Source: Sediminibacillus halophilus (GTDB lineage Bacteria; Bacillota; Bacilli; Bacillales; Amphibacillaceae). From it: DNA of 64,000 nucleotides. A program made the translations under genes and the position numbers. Where the stretch lies: the NCBI RefSeq assembly GCF_900103695.1, contig NZ_FNHF01000003.1, forward strand, positions 248,001 to 312,000, written 5' to 3'. Positions 1 to 8,796 of this stretch are shown piece after piece. Position 1 is the first letter of the stretch. Each line of letters starts with the position of its first letter. The notes below the pieces were generated by a model, which ran no database searches, had not been told where the DNA came from, and worked only from the letters and a program-made list of their open reading frames with translations.

Positions 1-1866
1 CTTTCCTTCATCCTTTACAAATCCATCCAGTGTAAACGGAGAGTCACCCTCCGCATCGTCTTCTACCACTGCAGTTCCGTCTGCAGCGACCGTGATGTCA
101 TCCACATAGAAGCCAGGCAGCGCCACAGCGACGTCTGTCCAGTAATTTAATTCTACTTCCACCTCTTGGCCGGCATAGCTGGACAAGTCGAAGCTGGCAT
201 CAACCCATCCATCGGAATTGCCCGTAATCCCGTATCCAGGATTCTGCCCATTTGGATCCTCTGTGGTAGTGATGTTTCCTTCGATTGATTCACCGTTTAC
301 TTTTACGGAAGCATAATCCCAATCTGATTCAATGTTATACCAGGTTTTAAAGTTTAATTCTGCACTGGATGCTCCGGTTAAGTCGACACTCAACGTCATG
401 GAGTTATCCAGATTGTTGCCGCTGCCGCTAAAGTACTCGTATTGACCGCTGGCAGGCTTGTTTACTTCAGTTGCTTTATCCGGAAGGTCAATTCTAACGG
501 CATCGTTGTTTGTCCCTTTTGTGACCCCTTCATCGAGCAGGATGCTCGTACCATCACTGGTAATTTCATCCGCGTTCAAGGTCGTTCCGCTTAGCCAGTT
601 GCCACCATGCTCTGCCTGTAAGTATTCTTTTGCATATGGACTGAAACCACTAGGTTCTGTGCCTGGTACGTCTCCTGCCCAGCTGCCGCTTGACATGATC
701 GACCAGTAAGAAACTGGCTCACCCGCTCCAGTGTATTGGGTATCATATTCATCCGGCAGGCCAAGGTCATGGCCGTATTCATGTGCGAATACGCCGGCAG
801 CTCCATCTTCTGGCTCGATGGTATAGTCATAGGCTGCCAACTGTCCACCAAAACGAGGGCTGTCTGAGCTTGCACCAGGAACAGCGACCAGGTTGCCAAG
901 ATTCCAGCGGTGCGACCAGATTGCATCTGCTCCCAGGTTGCCTCCGCCAGCTTCTTCACCAACACCCGCGTGGATGACCATCAAATGGTCGATAATTCCA
1001 TCCGGCTCATGGTAGACGCCGTCACCGTCATAGTCATCGCGGTCCCATTGGTCGTATTCTGACAAATTGACGTTCGGGTCTTGCGCAGCCTTGCTCAATG
1101 CTTCATAGACTAATTCACGTGGACGGGCATCGCTGCCATCTGGTGTAGGGTAATTTCCGCCATAGTAAGCCGCCTCATGATCGGCTGTGTACCAGCCGGC
1201 TACCGTTCCGTCCACTGTATAACTTCCACCGGACTGCTGCTCATAGTATTGTTTCATAGAGACAAGATTCTCTCCATTTGGTCCTTCATAGCCATTTTCT
1301 CCAAAAATCATGTCTTGAAAGTGATCATGGGTATAATTTTCATAGAACATATCGGTTTCATCTTCCGTGATCGAACTTTTTTCATAATCTGGGAAGTCGA
1401 TGGCAAGAACCAACACTTTGTCTTCCCGCACAGAGCCGTCATACGATTCTTCCTCGACACTGCCGACTTTATTTTTCTTGGCTATGCCAAGCTTGTTTCC
1501 TTTCCCATTAGTCAACGAATTATTGCTTTTGTTATCATTTAAGACATCTTTTTTGTTTACTTCTGAGTCAGGCGTTTCCTCTTTAGGAGCACCTTTTGCT
1601 TTTGCCTTCAAAAAACGGTTTAATGCTTCTTGAGCCTCCTCCGCTGTGGCATCCGCAGCAATTTTCCCCTCTTCTTTCAACATCTCGATCAGCTTCTCAT
1701 CATTGGCGATTCCCAGATCAACCGGTGAACCGACTTGAGCCGTAGGAACCTTAGGACTTAACGATTCTGCTTGTGCTTTTTGAACCGGTGATAGAGCACC
1801 TACAGTCAAGGTACTCAACCCTAAAGCCATCGCCATAGCAGTTGAAGCAATTTTTCGTTTGTTCAA
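1..1866 (-). CDS. InhA-like secreted M6 metalloprotease, C-terminus cut off by window edge
   Basis: The minus strand is open without a stop from a TTG start at 1866 to the window edge, 622 codons, with a GAGGGGGAG ribosome-binding site just upstream. Residues 1-33 form a signal peptide (MNKRKIAS, hydrophobic core, then Ala-Gln-Ala). A propeptide follows, then the M6 zinc motif HEYGHDLGLPDEYD beginning near residue 362. The later part (from about residue 470) looks like a carbohydrate-binding or jelly-roll domain, as in immune inhibitor A of the Bacillus cereus group. The family degrades host or environmental proteins outside the cell. InhA proteins are usually 750-800 residues, so the C-terminal fifth lies outside this window. 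Confidence 0.93.
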   Translation of the reverse strand, partial: MNKRKIASTAMAMALGLSTLTVGALSPVQKAQAESLSPKVPTAQVGSPVDLGIANDEKLIEMLKEEGKIAADATAEEAQEALNRFLKAKAKGAPKEETPDSEVNKKDVLNDNKSNNSLTNGKGNKLGIAKKNKVGSVEEESYDGSVREDKVLVLAIDFPDYEKSSITEDETDMFYENYTHDHFQDMIFGENGYEGPNGENLVSMKQYYEQQSGGSYTVDGTVAGWYTADHEAAYYGGNYPTPDGSDARPRELVYEALSKAAQDPNVNLSEYDQWDRDDYDGDGVYHEPDGIIDHLMVIHAGVGEEAGGGNLGADAIWSHRWNLGNLVAVPGASSDSPRFGGQLAAYDYTIEPEDGAAGVFAHEYGHDLGLPDEYDTQYTGAGEPVSYWSIMSSGSWAGDVPGTEPSGFSPYAKEYLQAEHGGNWLSGTTLNADEITSDGTSILLDEGVTKGTNNDAVRIDLPDKATEVNKPASGQYEYFSGSGNNLDNSMTLSVDLTGASSAELNFKTWYNIESDWDYASVKVNGESIEGNITTTEDPNGQNPGYGITGNSDGWVDASFDLSSYAGQEVEVELNYWTDVAVALPGFYVDDITVAADGTAVVEDDAEGDSPFTLDGFVKDEGK

Positions 1867-1969
1867 AAAAACTCCCCCTCGCAATTTTCTGAATATTTAC
1901 AATCTATAAAATACCATAAAATCCTAGTAGATTACTATAAATAACACGTAAGTTTCTATAAAATGGTAA

Positions 1970-2006
1970 TATTTACCCGGGTTTGTGTGGTCTGGGTGGG
2001 TAAATA
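1970..2006. promoter_or_regulatory. Inverted repeat upstream of the protease gene
   Basis: TATTTACCC at 1970-1978 is repeated as its exact complement GGGTAAATA at 1998-2006, with 19 bases between. It sits in the divergent region about 100 bp upstream of the protease start and 160 bp upstream of the next gene. No T-run follows, so it looks more like a protein-binding site than a terminator. The regulator is unknown. Confidence 0.4.
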
Positions 2007-2162
2007 GTAGTGTGTTTTTCAAATGAATTTTGCAAATTCTAAAGAAATGGGAGAATGACGGCTCTATTACTGGGGAGAAGGATAAAAATTTTCATGAAAT
2101 GGTTGAGGTATGAAAATTATTTCGGTAAGCTTTCTTTATAGAGTTTTTTGAAAGGGGATTGT

Positions 2163-2777
2163 ATGCTGAACAGAATGATGAAGTGGGCCTGCGCGGCGCT
2201 TATTACTGGTGGATTTGGTATATTGAGTATAATGAGTTTAGAAATATTCGATTATATAAAATATACACCAACCCCCGTAGTGGAAAATTCTTATGCTTCC
2301 CCTGCAGAAATCCAGGGCAATCACGAGAAGTCCGCTGAGGAACTAGCTGAAAAAACACAGTCGGAAAAGGAAGAACTGACAAAAGAAAATCATTTTGGAC
2401 GAAGCACAGAGGACAAAAAGGTCGACATAGAAAACAATTATGTTTCCATTCATAACGAACCAGGACTGGCGATACATAATGCTCACCAATCCATTGACAA
2501 TTTTCGTAATGGAAATATTAGGGTGAAAGGTTTGTCTGATGGGACAGCAGAAGAAGGGTTTGTAACGTCTATCATCAGTAAAGAAATACATACCATCAGA
2601 GGATATGGATATGCGGAAGATGATATGACCGAAGCATTGCAGCTTCTTGATAGATACACGGAAAGCAGAGACGAAGTAGAGAAAGAGAAAGCCCTCCAAG
2701 CGCTTGATGCCATCTTCTATAAGTTAGATAGGAAACACAATGCTTGGGACAATCACAATAAAACGGTATTACCATAA
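2163..2777 (+). CDS. Unknown membrane-anchored extracellular protein
   Basis: Predicted 204-residue protein starting MLNRMMKWACAAL. The ATG at 2163 is preferred over an in-frame TTG at 2148 because the AAAGGGGATT ribosome-binding site lies between them. One transmembrane segment (about residues 8-27) is followed by a Glu/Lys-rich hydrophilic stretch (about 45-80), then a more ordered C-terminal part with several short amphipathic helices. There are no Cys pairs and no catalytic motif I recognise. A terminator directly follows, so it is probably a single-gene unit and not part of the ABC transporter gene downstream. Function unknown; an envelope-associated role is inferred only from topology. 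Confidence 0.75.
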   Translation: MLNRMMKWACAALITGGFGILSIMSLEIFDYIKYTPTPVVENSYASPAEIQGNHEKSAEELAEKTQSEKEELTKENHFGRSTEDKKVDIENNYVSIHNEPGLAIHNAHQSIDNFRNGNIRVKGLSDGTAEEGFVTSIISKEIHTIRGYGYAEDDMTEALQLLDRYTESRDEVEKEKALQALDAIFYKLDRKHNAWDNHNKTVLP

Positions 2778-2782
2778 TAATG

Positions 2783-2811
2783 AAGGCAAGGATCGTATCC
2801 CTGCCTTTTTC
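2783..2811 (+). terminator. Intrinsic terminator
   Basis: AGGCAAGGA pairs with TCCCTGCCT (one mismatch) around a short loop and is followed by a T-run. It closes the unknown membrane protein gene. Confidence 0.7.
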
Positions 2812-2931
2812 TATAGCAGCTTCTCTGAAAGAAGATATTTTGCCCCATTCCGCTACGATTCCTCCTTGCCTAATGACCTGCAAAAGCATATAATCCGTAT
2901 AGACTTGTCAGAATTAAAGGAAGTGCTATAC

Positions 2932-4638
2932 GTGATTTCGCGTTTTTTCGCTTATTATCTACCACACCGAAAATTGTTTACTATCGACTTTTCCTGCGCA
3001 GTGATTGTCGCTTTGCTGGAGCTTGCCTTTCCGCTGGCAGTACAAAGATTTGTCGATAAACTGCTTCCGACTCATAATTGGAATGCCATTGCCTGGGTCA
3101 GCATCGGGTTGTTTGCATTATATATTTTAAGTACCTTTTTACAATATATTGTCAACTACTGGGGACACAAGTTGGGCATCAATATCGAAACCGATATGCG
3201 CCGCCAGCTTTTTCAGCATGTTCAAAAACAATCGTTCCGTTTTTTTGACAATACGAAAACTGGCCATATCATGAGTCGTGTCACTAATGATTTATTTGAT
3301 ATTGGAGAACTGGCACATCATGGTCCAGAGGATTTGTTTATCTCGATTATGACATTTGCAGGTGCCTTTATTATCATGTTTATGGTCAATATGAAGCTAG
3401 CCGTCATCATTTTGATCATCGTTCCATTTCTGGTCTGGCTGATTTCCTACTGTAACCTTAAAATGAATGAGGCCTGGAGAAAGATGTACAGGGAAATTGC
3501 GGAAGTCAATGCCAGGGTTGAGGACAGTGTTTCCGGCGTAAGAGTTGTCCAATCTTTCACCAATGAGGAATACGAAATCAGCCGTTTTCAAAAAGATAAC
3601 CAAAACTTCCGAAAAGCGAAGCTGCGTTCCTATAAAGTGATGTCCTACGGTACGTCAGGGATTTATATGATGACCAGATTCATAACATTGATTGTTCTCG
3701 TCGTTGGCGCATGGCTCAGTTTTACCGGGGAACTCTCATACGGTCAGTTGGTAGGATTCGTACTTTACGTCAATGTACTGTTCAAACCGATTGATAAAGT
3801 GAGTGCACTGATGGAATTATATCCAAAAGGAATGGCCGGCTTTAAACGGTTTATCGATTTAATCGATACCATATCTGAAGTGCAGGACAAACCGGATGCG
3901 AAAAAAATTAGCGGACTGAAAGGAAATATACGGTTTGAGGATGTCTCTTTCAGCTATGAGCATTCTAAACAAGTATTAAGTCACATCGACCTGTCGATTC
4001 CAGCAGGTGAAACGGTTGCTTTTGTCGGCCCTTCCGGAGCAGGGAAAACAACGATATGCTCGTTGATTCCACGATTCTATGATGTGGATGAAGGCAGGAT
4101 CACCGTGGATGATATGGATATCCGGGAACTACGAAAACAATCGCTGCGTGACCAAATAGGCATCGTACAACAGGATGTGTTTTTATTCACGGGCACCTTA
4201 AAGGAAAATATCGCTTACGGCAAGTTGGATGCCACCGACGAGGAAATTGAAGAGGCGGCACGCAAAGCCCATTTGCAGGCTTTTATCGAATCATTGCCAT
4301 TAGGATACGAAACACCTGTGGGAGAAAGAGGGCTTAAGCTTTCCGGAGGGCAGAAGCAACGGATTGCGATTGCCAGGATGTTTTTAAAAAACCCTCCAAT
4401 CTTAATACTGGATGAGGCAACATCAGCTTTGGATACCGAAACAGAGCTGATCATTCAGCAGGCATTGAATGAACTAGCAGAAGATAGAACGACGCTAATC
4501 ATCGCCCATCGTCTGGCCACCATTCGCAATGCTGACCGGATTGTCGTCGTTACGGAAAATGGGATCGAGGAAGAAGGAAGCCATCAAGAGTTAATGGAAA
4601 GAGGCGGCGTTTTTGCCAGCCTGAACAAGCATGGTTAA
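2932..4638 (+). CDS. ABC exporter half-transporter (fused membrane and ATPase domains)
   Basis: Predicted 568-residue protein of the MsbA/multidrug exporter type that works as a dimer in the cytoplasmic membrane. The frame is open further upstream, but the extra 64 residues do not resemble the family, and a GTG at 2932 has AAGGAAGTG before it, so I take that start. Residues 1-300 carry six membrane helices. The ATPase has Walker A GPSGAGKTT near 366, signature LSGGQKQR near 470, Walker B ILILDEATSAL near 491 with the catalytic Glu, and the H-loop IAHRL. All catalytic elements are intact, so a homodimer is plausible. Substrate unknown; a terminator follows immediately. Confidence 0.92.
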   Translation: MISRFFAYYLPHRKLFTIDFSCAVIVALLELAFPLAVQRFVDKLLPTHNWNAIAWVSIGLFALYILSTFLQYIVNYWGHKLGINIETDMRRQLFQHVQKQSFRFFDNTKTGHIMSRVTNDLFDIGELAHHGPEDLFISIMTFAGAFIIMFMVNMKLAVIILIIVPFLVWLISYCNLKMNEAWRKMYREIAEVNARVEDSVSGVRVVQSFTNEEYEISRFQKDNQNFRKAKLRSYKVMSYGTSGIYMMTRFITLIVLVVGAWLSFTGELSYGQLVGFVLYVNVLFKPIDKVSALMELYPKGMAGFKRFIDLIDTISEVQDKPDAKKISGLKGNIRFEDVSFSYEHSKQVLSHIDLSIPAGETVAFVGPSGAGKTTICSLIPRFYDVDEGRITVDDMDIRELRKQSLRDQIGIVQQDVFLFTGTLKENIAYGKLDATDEEIEEAARKAHLQAFIESLPLGYETPVGERGLKLSGGQKQRIAIARMFLKNPPILILDEATSALDTETELIIQQALNELAEDRTTLIIAHRLATIRNADRIVVVTENGIEEEGSHQELMERGGVFASLNKHG

Positions 4639-4652
4639 CTAGATTGATAGTG

Positions 4653-4678
4653 GAGGCCTGGAGAAGTCCAGGCCTTTT
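4653..4678 (+). terminator. Intrinsic terminator of the ABC exporter gene
   Basis: AGGCCTGGA and TCCAGGCCT form a perfect 9-bp stem with a four-base loop and a short T-run. Confidence 0.9.
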
Positions 4679-4802
4679 CTGTTCTGTGGCAGCAAGAAAG
4701 AGCAATCCCACTTGTAAAACAGAGGTTCTATAATAAAGATTATTTATTTTATTCTTCAACTTTTTATAATTGGGTGTAGACTAAGCTGAAAGGAGTTATA
4801 CC

Positions 4803-4871
4803 ATGAAGCAAACCATTATTTGGGTGGTCGTAGCTGTTGTACTTTTAATGATATGGTTTTTAATGAAATAG
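4803..4871 (+). CDS. 22-residue single-helix membrane peptide
   Basis: A short frame, ATG at 4803 to TAG at 4871, has a strong AAAGGAG ribosome-binding site at a good distance. The peptide is MKQT followed by almost only Ile, Trp, Val, Ala, Leu, Met and Phe and ends in Met-Lys: one membrane helix with a positive residue at each end. It resembles in form the small membrane proteins that modulate larger complexes (for example CydS-type peptides), but I do not recognise the sequence. It stands between a terminator and the tnrA promoter, with no obvious partner gene. Confidence 0.5.
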   Translation: MKQTIIWVVVAVVLLMIWFLMK

Positions 4872-5069
4872 GAAATCATACATATGTTTTTATTAACTGT
4901 TAAAAACTCGGTTCCTATTATTGCGAAGGTCTGGTTTTTTTTACATTAAGTCTATTAAAACAACAGCAAGAAAGACAATTTTCCAAGTGTAATTAAATGA
5001 TGGCTCAATCATAAAAGCTAAGGAAAATCCAGCATTCATGTTAAGTTTATTCACATATCCACTTTCCTT

Positions 5070-5121
5070 TGTCAGATTATCTTACATGAACGTAGGAATG
5101 CTTTTGCTAGCGATGTATAAT
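5070..5121 (+). promoter_or_regulatory. tnrA promoter with TnrA box
   Basis: TGTCAGATTATCTTACA at 5070-5086 fits the TnrA/GlnR consensus TGTNA-N7-TNACA exactly. A TATAAT -10 lies at 5116-5121 without a good -35. The box is centred about 50 bp before the expected transcription start, the position used at TnrA-activated promoters in Bacillus subtilis. This predicts positive autoregulation under nitrogen limitation. Confidence 0.85.
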
Positions 5122-5164
5122 CAGGAGTAAGATGTTGACGAATCTAATTAGCGGCGGTGAGTAA

Positions 5165-5494
5165 ATGGAACAGGATACATCTTACAAGGAAAGAAAAGTA
5201 ATCACCATAGGCGTTGTCAGCGAATTGACCGGTTTGTCCGAAAGGCAGATTCGCTATTATGAAGAGCGTAAGCTGATATTTCCAGAGCGCTCCCACAGGG
5301 GGAATCGTAAGTATTCTTTTGCTGATGTGGAGCTATTGATTGATATTGCAAACAAGCGGGAAGAAGGGGTCCAAACCTTCGAGATCAGACAGGAGATGTT
5401 AAAGGAAAAACGTAAGGAGGAGGACAAAAAAATCCGCAAGGAACTGATGCGTGGTCAAATCAATGCCCGTTTTGGCGTCCAAAAAGATAGCTGA
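5165..5494 (+). CDS. tnrA: Nitrogen-control regulator TnrA (MerR family)
   Basis: A 109-residue protein very close in sequence to B. subtilis TnrA. The MerR winged helix spans about residues 14-80 and contains the recognition stretch TGLSERQIRYYEERKL and KYSFADVELL. The C-terminal tail (GQINARFG) matches the part of TnrA that binds feedback-inhibited glutamine synthetase. In the family, TnrA activates genes for scavenging poor nitrogen sources when glutamine is scarce, and represses glnRA. The start has a weak GGCGGTGAG site. Its promoter carries a perfect TnrA box. The next gene is a PucR regulator followed by a nitrogen-compound catabolic run, which suits TnrA control. Confidence 0.95.
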   Translation: MEQDTSYKERKVITIGVVSELTGLSERQIRYYEERKLIFPERSHRGNRKYSFADVELLIDIANKREEGVQTFEIRQEMLKEKRKEEDKKIRKELMRGQINARFGVQKDS

Positions 5495-5523
5495 GGGAAT
5501 TGCCAGAATCAAACCGGCATAAT

Positions 5524-5577
5524 AGAATCATTGTTAACAGAATATTTTAACAATAGGCTTTTTTGTTAAGTGATTCT
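5524..5577. promoter_or_regulatory. Nested dyads between tnrA and the PucR gene
   Basis: TTGTTAA (5531-5537) and TTAACAA (5546-5552) form an inner inverted repeat, and AGAATCA (5524-5530) and TGATTCT (5571-5577) an outer one. A T-run lies between the two right arms, so the inner dyad could be a weak tnrA terminator. The outer dyad directly upstream of the PucR start could be an operator. The roles are inferred. Confidence 0.4.
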
Positions 5578-5595
5578 TTAATGCGGGGTGATTCG

Positions 5596-7263
5596 ATGGG
5601 GTTGACAGCGAATGATATTGTCCAATTGCCGGTAATGGAAACCTCGGCAGTAAAAACAGGGAAAGGTTTACTTGATGGGAAGCAAGTCGAATGGGTTTCG
5701 GTGATCGAAGGTCCGGTTGAAAATTTTGTCCGTAAAAATGAATTTGTTTTAAGCACCGGCATGGGGTGTGAGGAACATCCAGAAAAGCTTGAACAATTTG
5801 TGCTCGACGTGATCAAATCCGGCGCTTCTCTATTAGGAATTGCCACTGGACGTTATGTGTTCAATATTCCAGACAGGATCATATCCCTTGCTGCGCAACA
5901 CCAGTTTATTATCGTGGAAATGCCATGGGAGGTTCGATTCGGCGATGTACTGCAAAGTGTATTGCAAGAAATCAACAAGGAGAAACAGGGACAAAGAAAC
6001 CAGGCGGAAGAGGTTCGTAAGCAGCTGATAAGTAGTGTCCTGCACGACAAAGGGCTGGCTGAAATGACGGCTCTTGTTTATCGACAGATCGAAATGCCGG
6101 TTGCAGTCCAAAGTGAGGGCGGTAATATTCGCTGTCACTCCTGTTTCGACGAGGCGGAGTCTGCCTTGTTTGAGAGCAGTGCTTCCAATCAGCAAAGCCG
6201 TTTTCCTGCATCAATCGGTATTGGTGATGACCATCCTCTTTATCACCATATGGAACTGGGGTTTCTTAAAAAACGTCCCTGTTACCGGCTTGCCATCCAA
6301 AATAACCATAAAATCCAAGGGTATCTTTTGTTTCAGCCCGAAATCGGCCAGCCGTTGACTTGGTTTATGCTGAATGTTCTGGAACATGCATTAACTGCCT
6401 TTGCTCTTCATTTTGCCAAAGAAAATGCTGTGGAAATGGCGGAGATCCGTTTAAAAGATACCTATGTTCTGGACTTGGTCAAAAGCGACCAACCAACCGG
6501 AACTCAGTCTGCAAAAGCGGGACTGCTTGGATACGACTTATCTCTTCCGTACACTTGTCTGGTTGGGAAAATCTCCTATAAAAATCAGGTTGATTTCCGC
6601 AACGACAATCCAGCCAATTCCTCGCTGCAAAGTCTCAATTTCAATCTGCAAAAGGAAATTACTAATGCGGGGGCTGTATTGAACAGAAGAACGATGGCCA
6701 CTTTTGAGGATGGGGAAGTGATAATTTTCCTGGAGGACAGTGAAGAGCTGTATTACAAAGCAGCCAACCAATTTCTCGATATTGTGGAAAGAAGATTGTA
6801 TGCTTTTTTGCCAATACTCGATATTTCTTGGGGAGCAGGTAAACATGAAGAAGGGATTGATTGTTTTAAGGAGAGCTACGAGGAGGCGAAAACGGCGCTG
6901 GAAATCGGGAGGAAGCAACATGGCTCAGGTGGCAGGACTTTTTTTGAAGATACGAGAATAAACCGTTTGTTAATGAATTTCGCAAGCGATGAGGCAATCG
7001 TGCAAATAGTCAGCCAAACTGTCTCTCCGTTAATCGCATATGATAATAAAAGAAAGACCGATTTAATTCGGACTTTTCTCGCTTACAACCAGCATAAGGG
7101 CAATGTCAGTCAGACCGCCCGTTCCTTGAATTTACACAGACAATCCTTGCTGCACCGCCTGCGTACAATCGAGTCTTTGACCCAGCTATCCCTTGTCGAT
7201 CCGGATGATTTGTTTTTGCTGGAGCTTAGTGTACGGCTTTGGATGATGCAAAAAATAGAGTGA
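5596..7263 (+). CDS. PucR-family transcriptional regulator
   Basis: Predicted 555-residue protein. The ATG at 5596 has GGGGTGA before it; an upstream TTG at 5563 lacks a site. The N-terminal part (about 5-125) is a PucR/purine-catabolism sensory domain, the middle (about 280-420) is the GGDEF-like/CdaR region, and the C-terminus has the PucR helix-turn-helix (LIRTFLAYNQHKGNVSQTAR and following). In B. subtilis PucR activates purine catabolism and is itself under TnrA. Here it lies between tnrA and an ectoine-hydrolase-like operon, in the same direction, so the likely target is that operon. The inducer is unknown; ectoine or a breakdown product is my inference. Confidence 0.88.
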   Translation: MGLTANDIVQLPVMETSAVKTGKGLLDGKQVEWVSVIEGPVENFVRKNEFVLSTGMGCEEHPEKLEQFVLDVIKSGASLLGIATGRYVFNIPDRIISLAAQHQFIIVEMPWEVRFGDVLQSVLQEINKEKQGQRNQAEEVRKQLISSVLHDKGLAEMTALVYRQIEMPVAVQSEGGNIRCHSCFDEAESALFESSASNQQSRFPASIGIGDDHPLYHHMELGFLKKRPCYRLAIQNNHKIQGYLLFQPEIGQPLTWFMLNVLEHALTAFALHFAKENAVEMAEIRLKDTYVLDLVKSDQPTGTQSAKAGLLGYDLSLPYTCLVGKISYKNQVDFRNDNPANSSLQSLNFNLQKEITNAGAVLNRRTMATFEDGEVIIFLEDSEELYYKAANQFLDIVERRLYAFLPILDISWGAGKHEEGIDCFKESYEEAKTALEIGRKQHGSGGRTFFEDTRINRLLMNFASDEAIVQIVSQTVSPLIAYDNKRKTDLIRTFLAYNQHKGNVSQTARSLNLHRQSLLHRLRTIESLTQLSLVDPDDLFLLELSVRLWMMQKIE

Positions 7264-7270
7264 CGTGTTG

Positions 7271-7296
7271 CCTTCCGGTATGGAAGGTTTTTTGTT
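7271..7296 (+). terminator. Intrinsic terminator after the PucR gene
   Basis: CCTTCC-GGTAT-GGAAGG stem followed by six Ts. It separates the regulator from the catabolic genes, so these need their own promoter. A TATAAT at 7454-7459 without a recognisable -35 would suit an activator-dependent promoter. Confidence 0.85.
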
Positions 7297-7558
7297 TTAT
7301 ATGGATAAGAAAGGGTGTCCCAAGCATCAGCTCAGCATCGTGGTGGAGTAGATCAAAGTGAGCCGGAGAAACAGAAAGAAAAGCCCTTCAGTGGGAGTCT
7401 GGTCCAGTAGTTGTTGGTAGGTCTTATGGATCGGGCTCTTCCTTGAAATGTTGTATAATAACGTGCTTCTCAACATCATACATTCTGCACATCGCAACCG
7501 ACCTTTCCTTTGAATTATCATAATAGTAAGAAAAATAACATTCGAAGGAGGGGTAGAA

Positions 7559-8767
7559 TTGCTTCCCTTTGATATTTTGGAGTACCAGAACCGATTGACG
7601 GAAACGAAGCAGCAAATGGAAGTGCAGGGTATCGAGGTACTGCTCATCACTGATCCGGCAAATATGAATTACTTATCTGGTTACGATGCCTGGTCATTTT
7701 ACGTTCACCAAATGCTTGTGATCATTTTGGACCAGCCCCAGCCGTTATGGATTGGAAGACATATGGACGCAGCCGGGGCCAAATCAGGGACATGGCTATA
7801 CGATGAAAATGTCATTGATTACCCGGATTATTACGTTCATTCCCAGACACATCATCCGATGGCCTTCATTGCGGATATACTGAAACAAATCGGGCAGGGC
7901 AACCGTCGCATCGGCGTAGAGATGGATAACTATTACTTCACAGCCAAGGCGTTTGCCCAACTTGTCAAACATTTACCGGATGCAGTCTTTCAAGATGCTG
8001 ATTTATTGGTCAATCACGTCCGTTTAATTAAATCCGACGTGGAAATCGAATATATGAGACGGGCAGGGAAAATTGCCGAACAGGCGATGACCAAAGGAAT
8101 CGCAACTGTCAAACCTGGGGGCAGACAGTGCGACACCGCCGCCGAGCTCTATTACCATATGTTAGCCGGGACTGACCAATATGGCGGTGATTATCCAGCA
8201 ATCGTGCCATTTCTTCCGACAGGTGAGAATACGGTTGTCCCTCATTTGACCTGGTCAGACGATTCTTTTCAAGAAGGCGAAACCGTAAGTATTGAAATAG
8301 CTGGTTGCTATAAACGATATCATGTTCCGTTAGCTCGGACGGTTTCTATTGGCAAGCCAGACGAAAAAATCCTGACCACTGCCTCCTATGTGACGGAAGG
8401 GTTGAATGAAGTCCTGCAAAAAATAACTCCAGGCATGACGTGTGAAGAAGTAAACGATACGTGGAAACAATCGATTCAGCGGCATGGCATCATCAAAGAA
8501 GCAAGGCTCGGTTATTCGGTCGGGCTAAACTACCCTCCGGACTGGGGCGAGCATACTGTTAGTCTTCGCAACGGTGATAAGACGGTCTTACAGCCTAATA
8601 TGACGTTTCATCTGATACCTGCTCTATGGTTGAATCATTATGGAATCGAAATAAGTGAAACAATCCGGGTGACAGAAACCGGCTGTGAGACATTTACCAA
8701 CTATCCTCGGGAGGTAATTATCCGGGATTCCGTGTTTCTCAATCCTTCAGACGGAAAAATCAGTTAG
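7559..8767 (+). CDS. doeA: Ectoine hydrolase (DoeA/EutD-like, M24 creatinase fold)
   Basis: Predicted 402 residues from a TTG start with a strong GAAGGAGGGG site. The protein has the two-domain M24 creatinase/prolidase layout and matches what I know of DoeA/EutD along its length: SGYDAWSFYVHQ near residue 40, IGVEMDNYYF, GGDYPAIVPFLPTG, PHLTW, EIAGCYKRYHVPLARTV, and NYPPDWGEH. The usual M24 metal ligands (Asp, Asp in the first motif) are replaced in EIAGCYKRYH, as in metal-free EutD. DoeA opens the ectoine ring to N-acetyl-2,4-diaminobutyrate. It is the first gene of a tight three-gene run. The alternative is an uncharacterised Xaa-Pro-peptidase homologue, which I consider less likely. Confidence 0.85.
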   Translation: MLPFDILEYQNRLTETKQQMEVQGIEVLLITDPANMNYLSGYDAWSFYVHQMLVIILDQPQPLWIGRHMDAAGAKSGTWLYDENVIDYPDYYVHSQTHHPMAFIADILKQIGQGNRRIGVEMDNYYFTAKAFAQLVKHLPDAVFQDADLLVNHVRLIKSDVEIEYMRRAGKIAEQAMTKGIATVKPGGRQCDTAAELYYHMLAGTDQYGGDYPAIVPFLPTGENTVVPHLTWSDDSFQEGETVSIEIAGCYKRYHVPLARTVSIGKPDEKILTTASYVTEGLNEVLQKITPGMTCEEVNDTWKQSIQRHGIIKEARLGYSVGLNYPPDWGEHTVSLRNGDKTVLQPNMTFHLIPALWLNHYGIEISETIRVTETGCETFTNYPREVIIRDSVFLNPSDGKIS

Positions 8768-8796
8768 AATTTTAAAACAAAAAAGGAGGAGTCGTG

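Noticed and set aside
591-965. Minus-strand and plus-strand frames inside the protease gene
   Set aside because: They are in other frames of a continuous, motif-bearing InhA-like coding sequence.
2740-2931. N-terminal 64-codon extension of the ABC exporter
   Set aside because: It overlaps the end of the upstream gene and a terminator, and does not resemble the exporter family.
7327-7650. 107-codon minus-strand frame between the PucR and ectoine hydrolase genes
   Set aside because: It overlaps the start of the hydrolase, has no family resemblance or site, and the region is needed for the hydrolase promoter.
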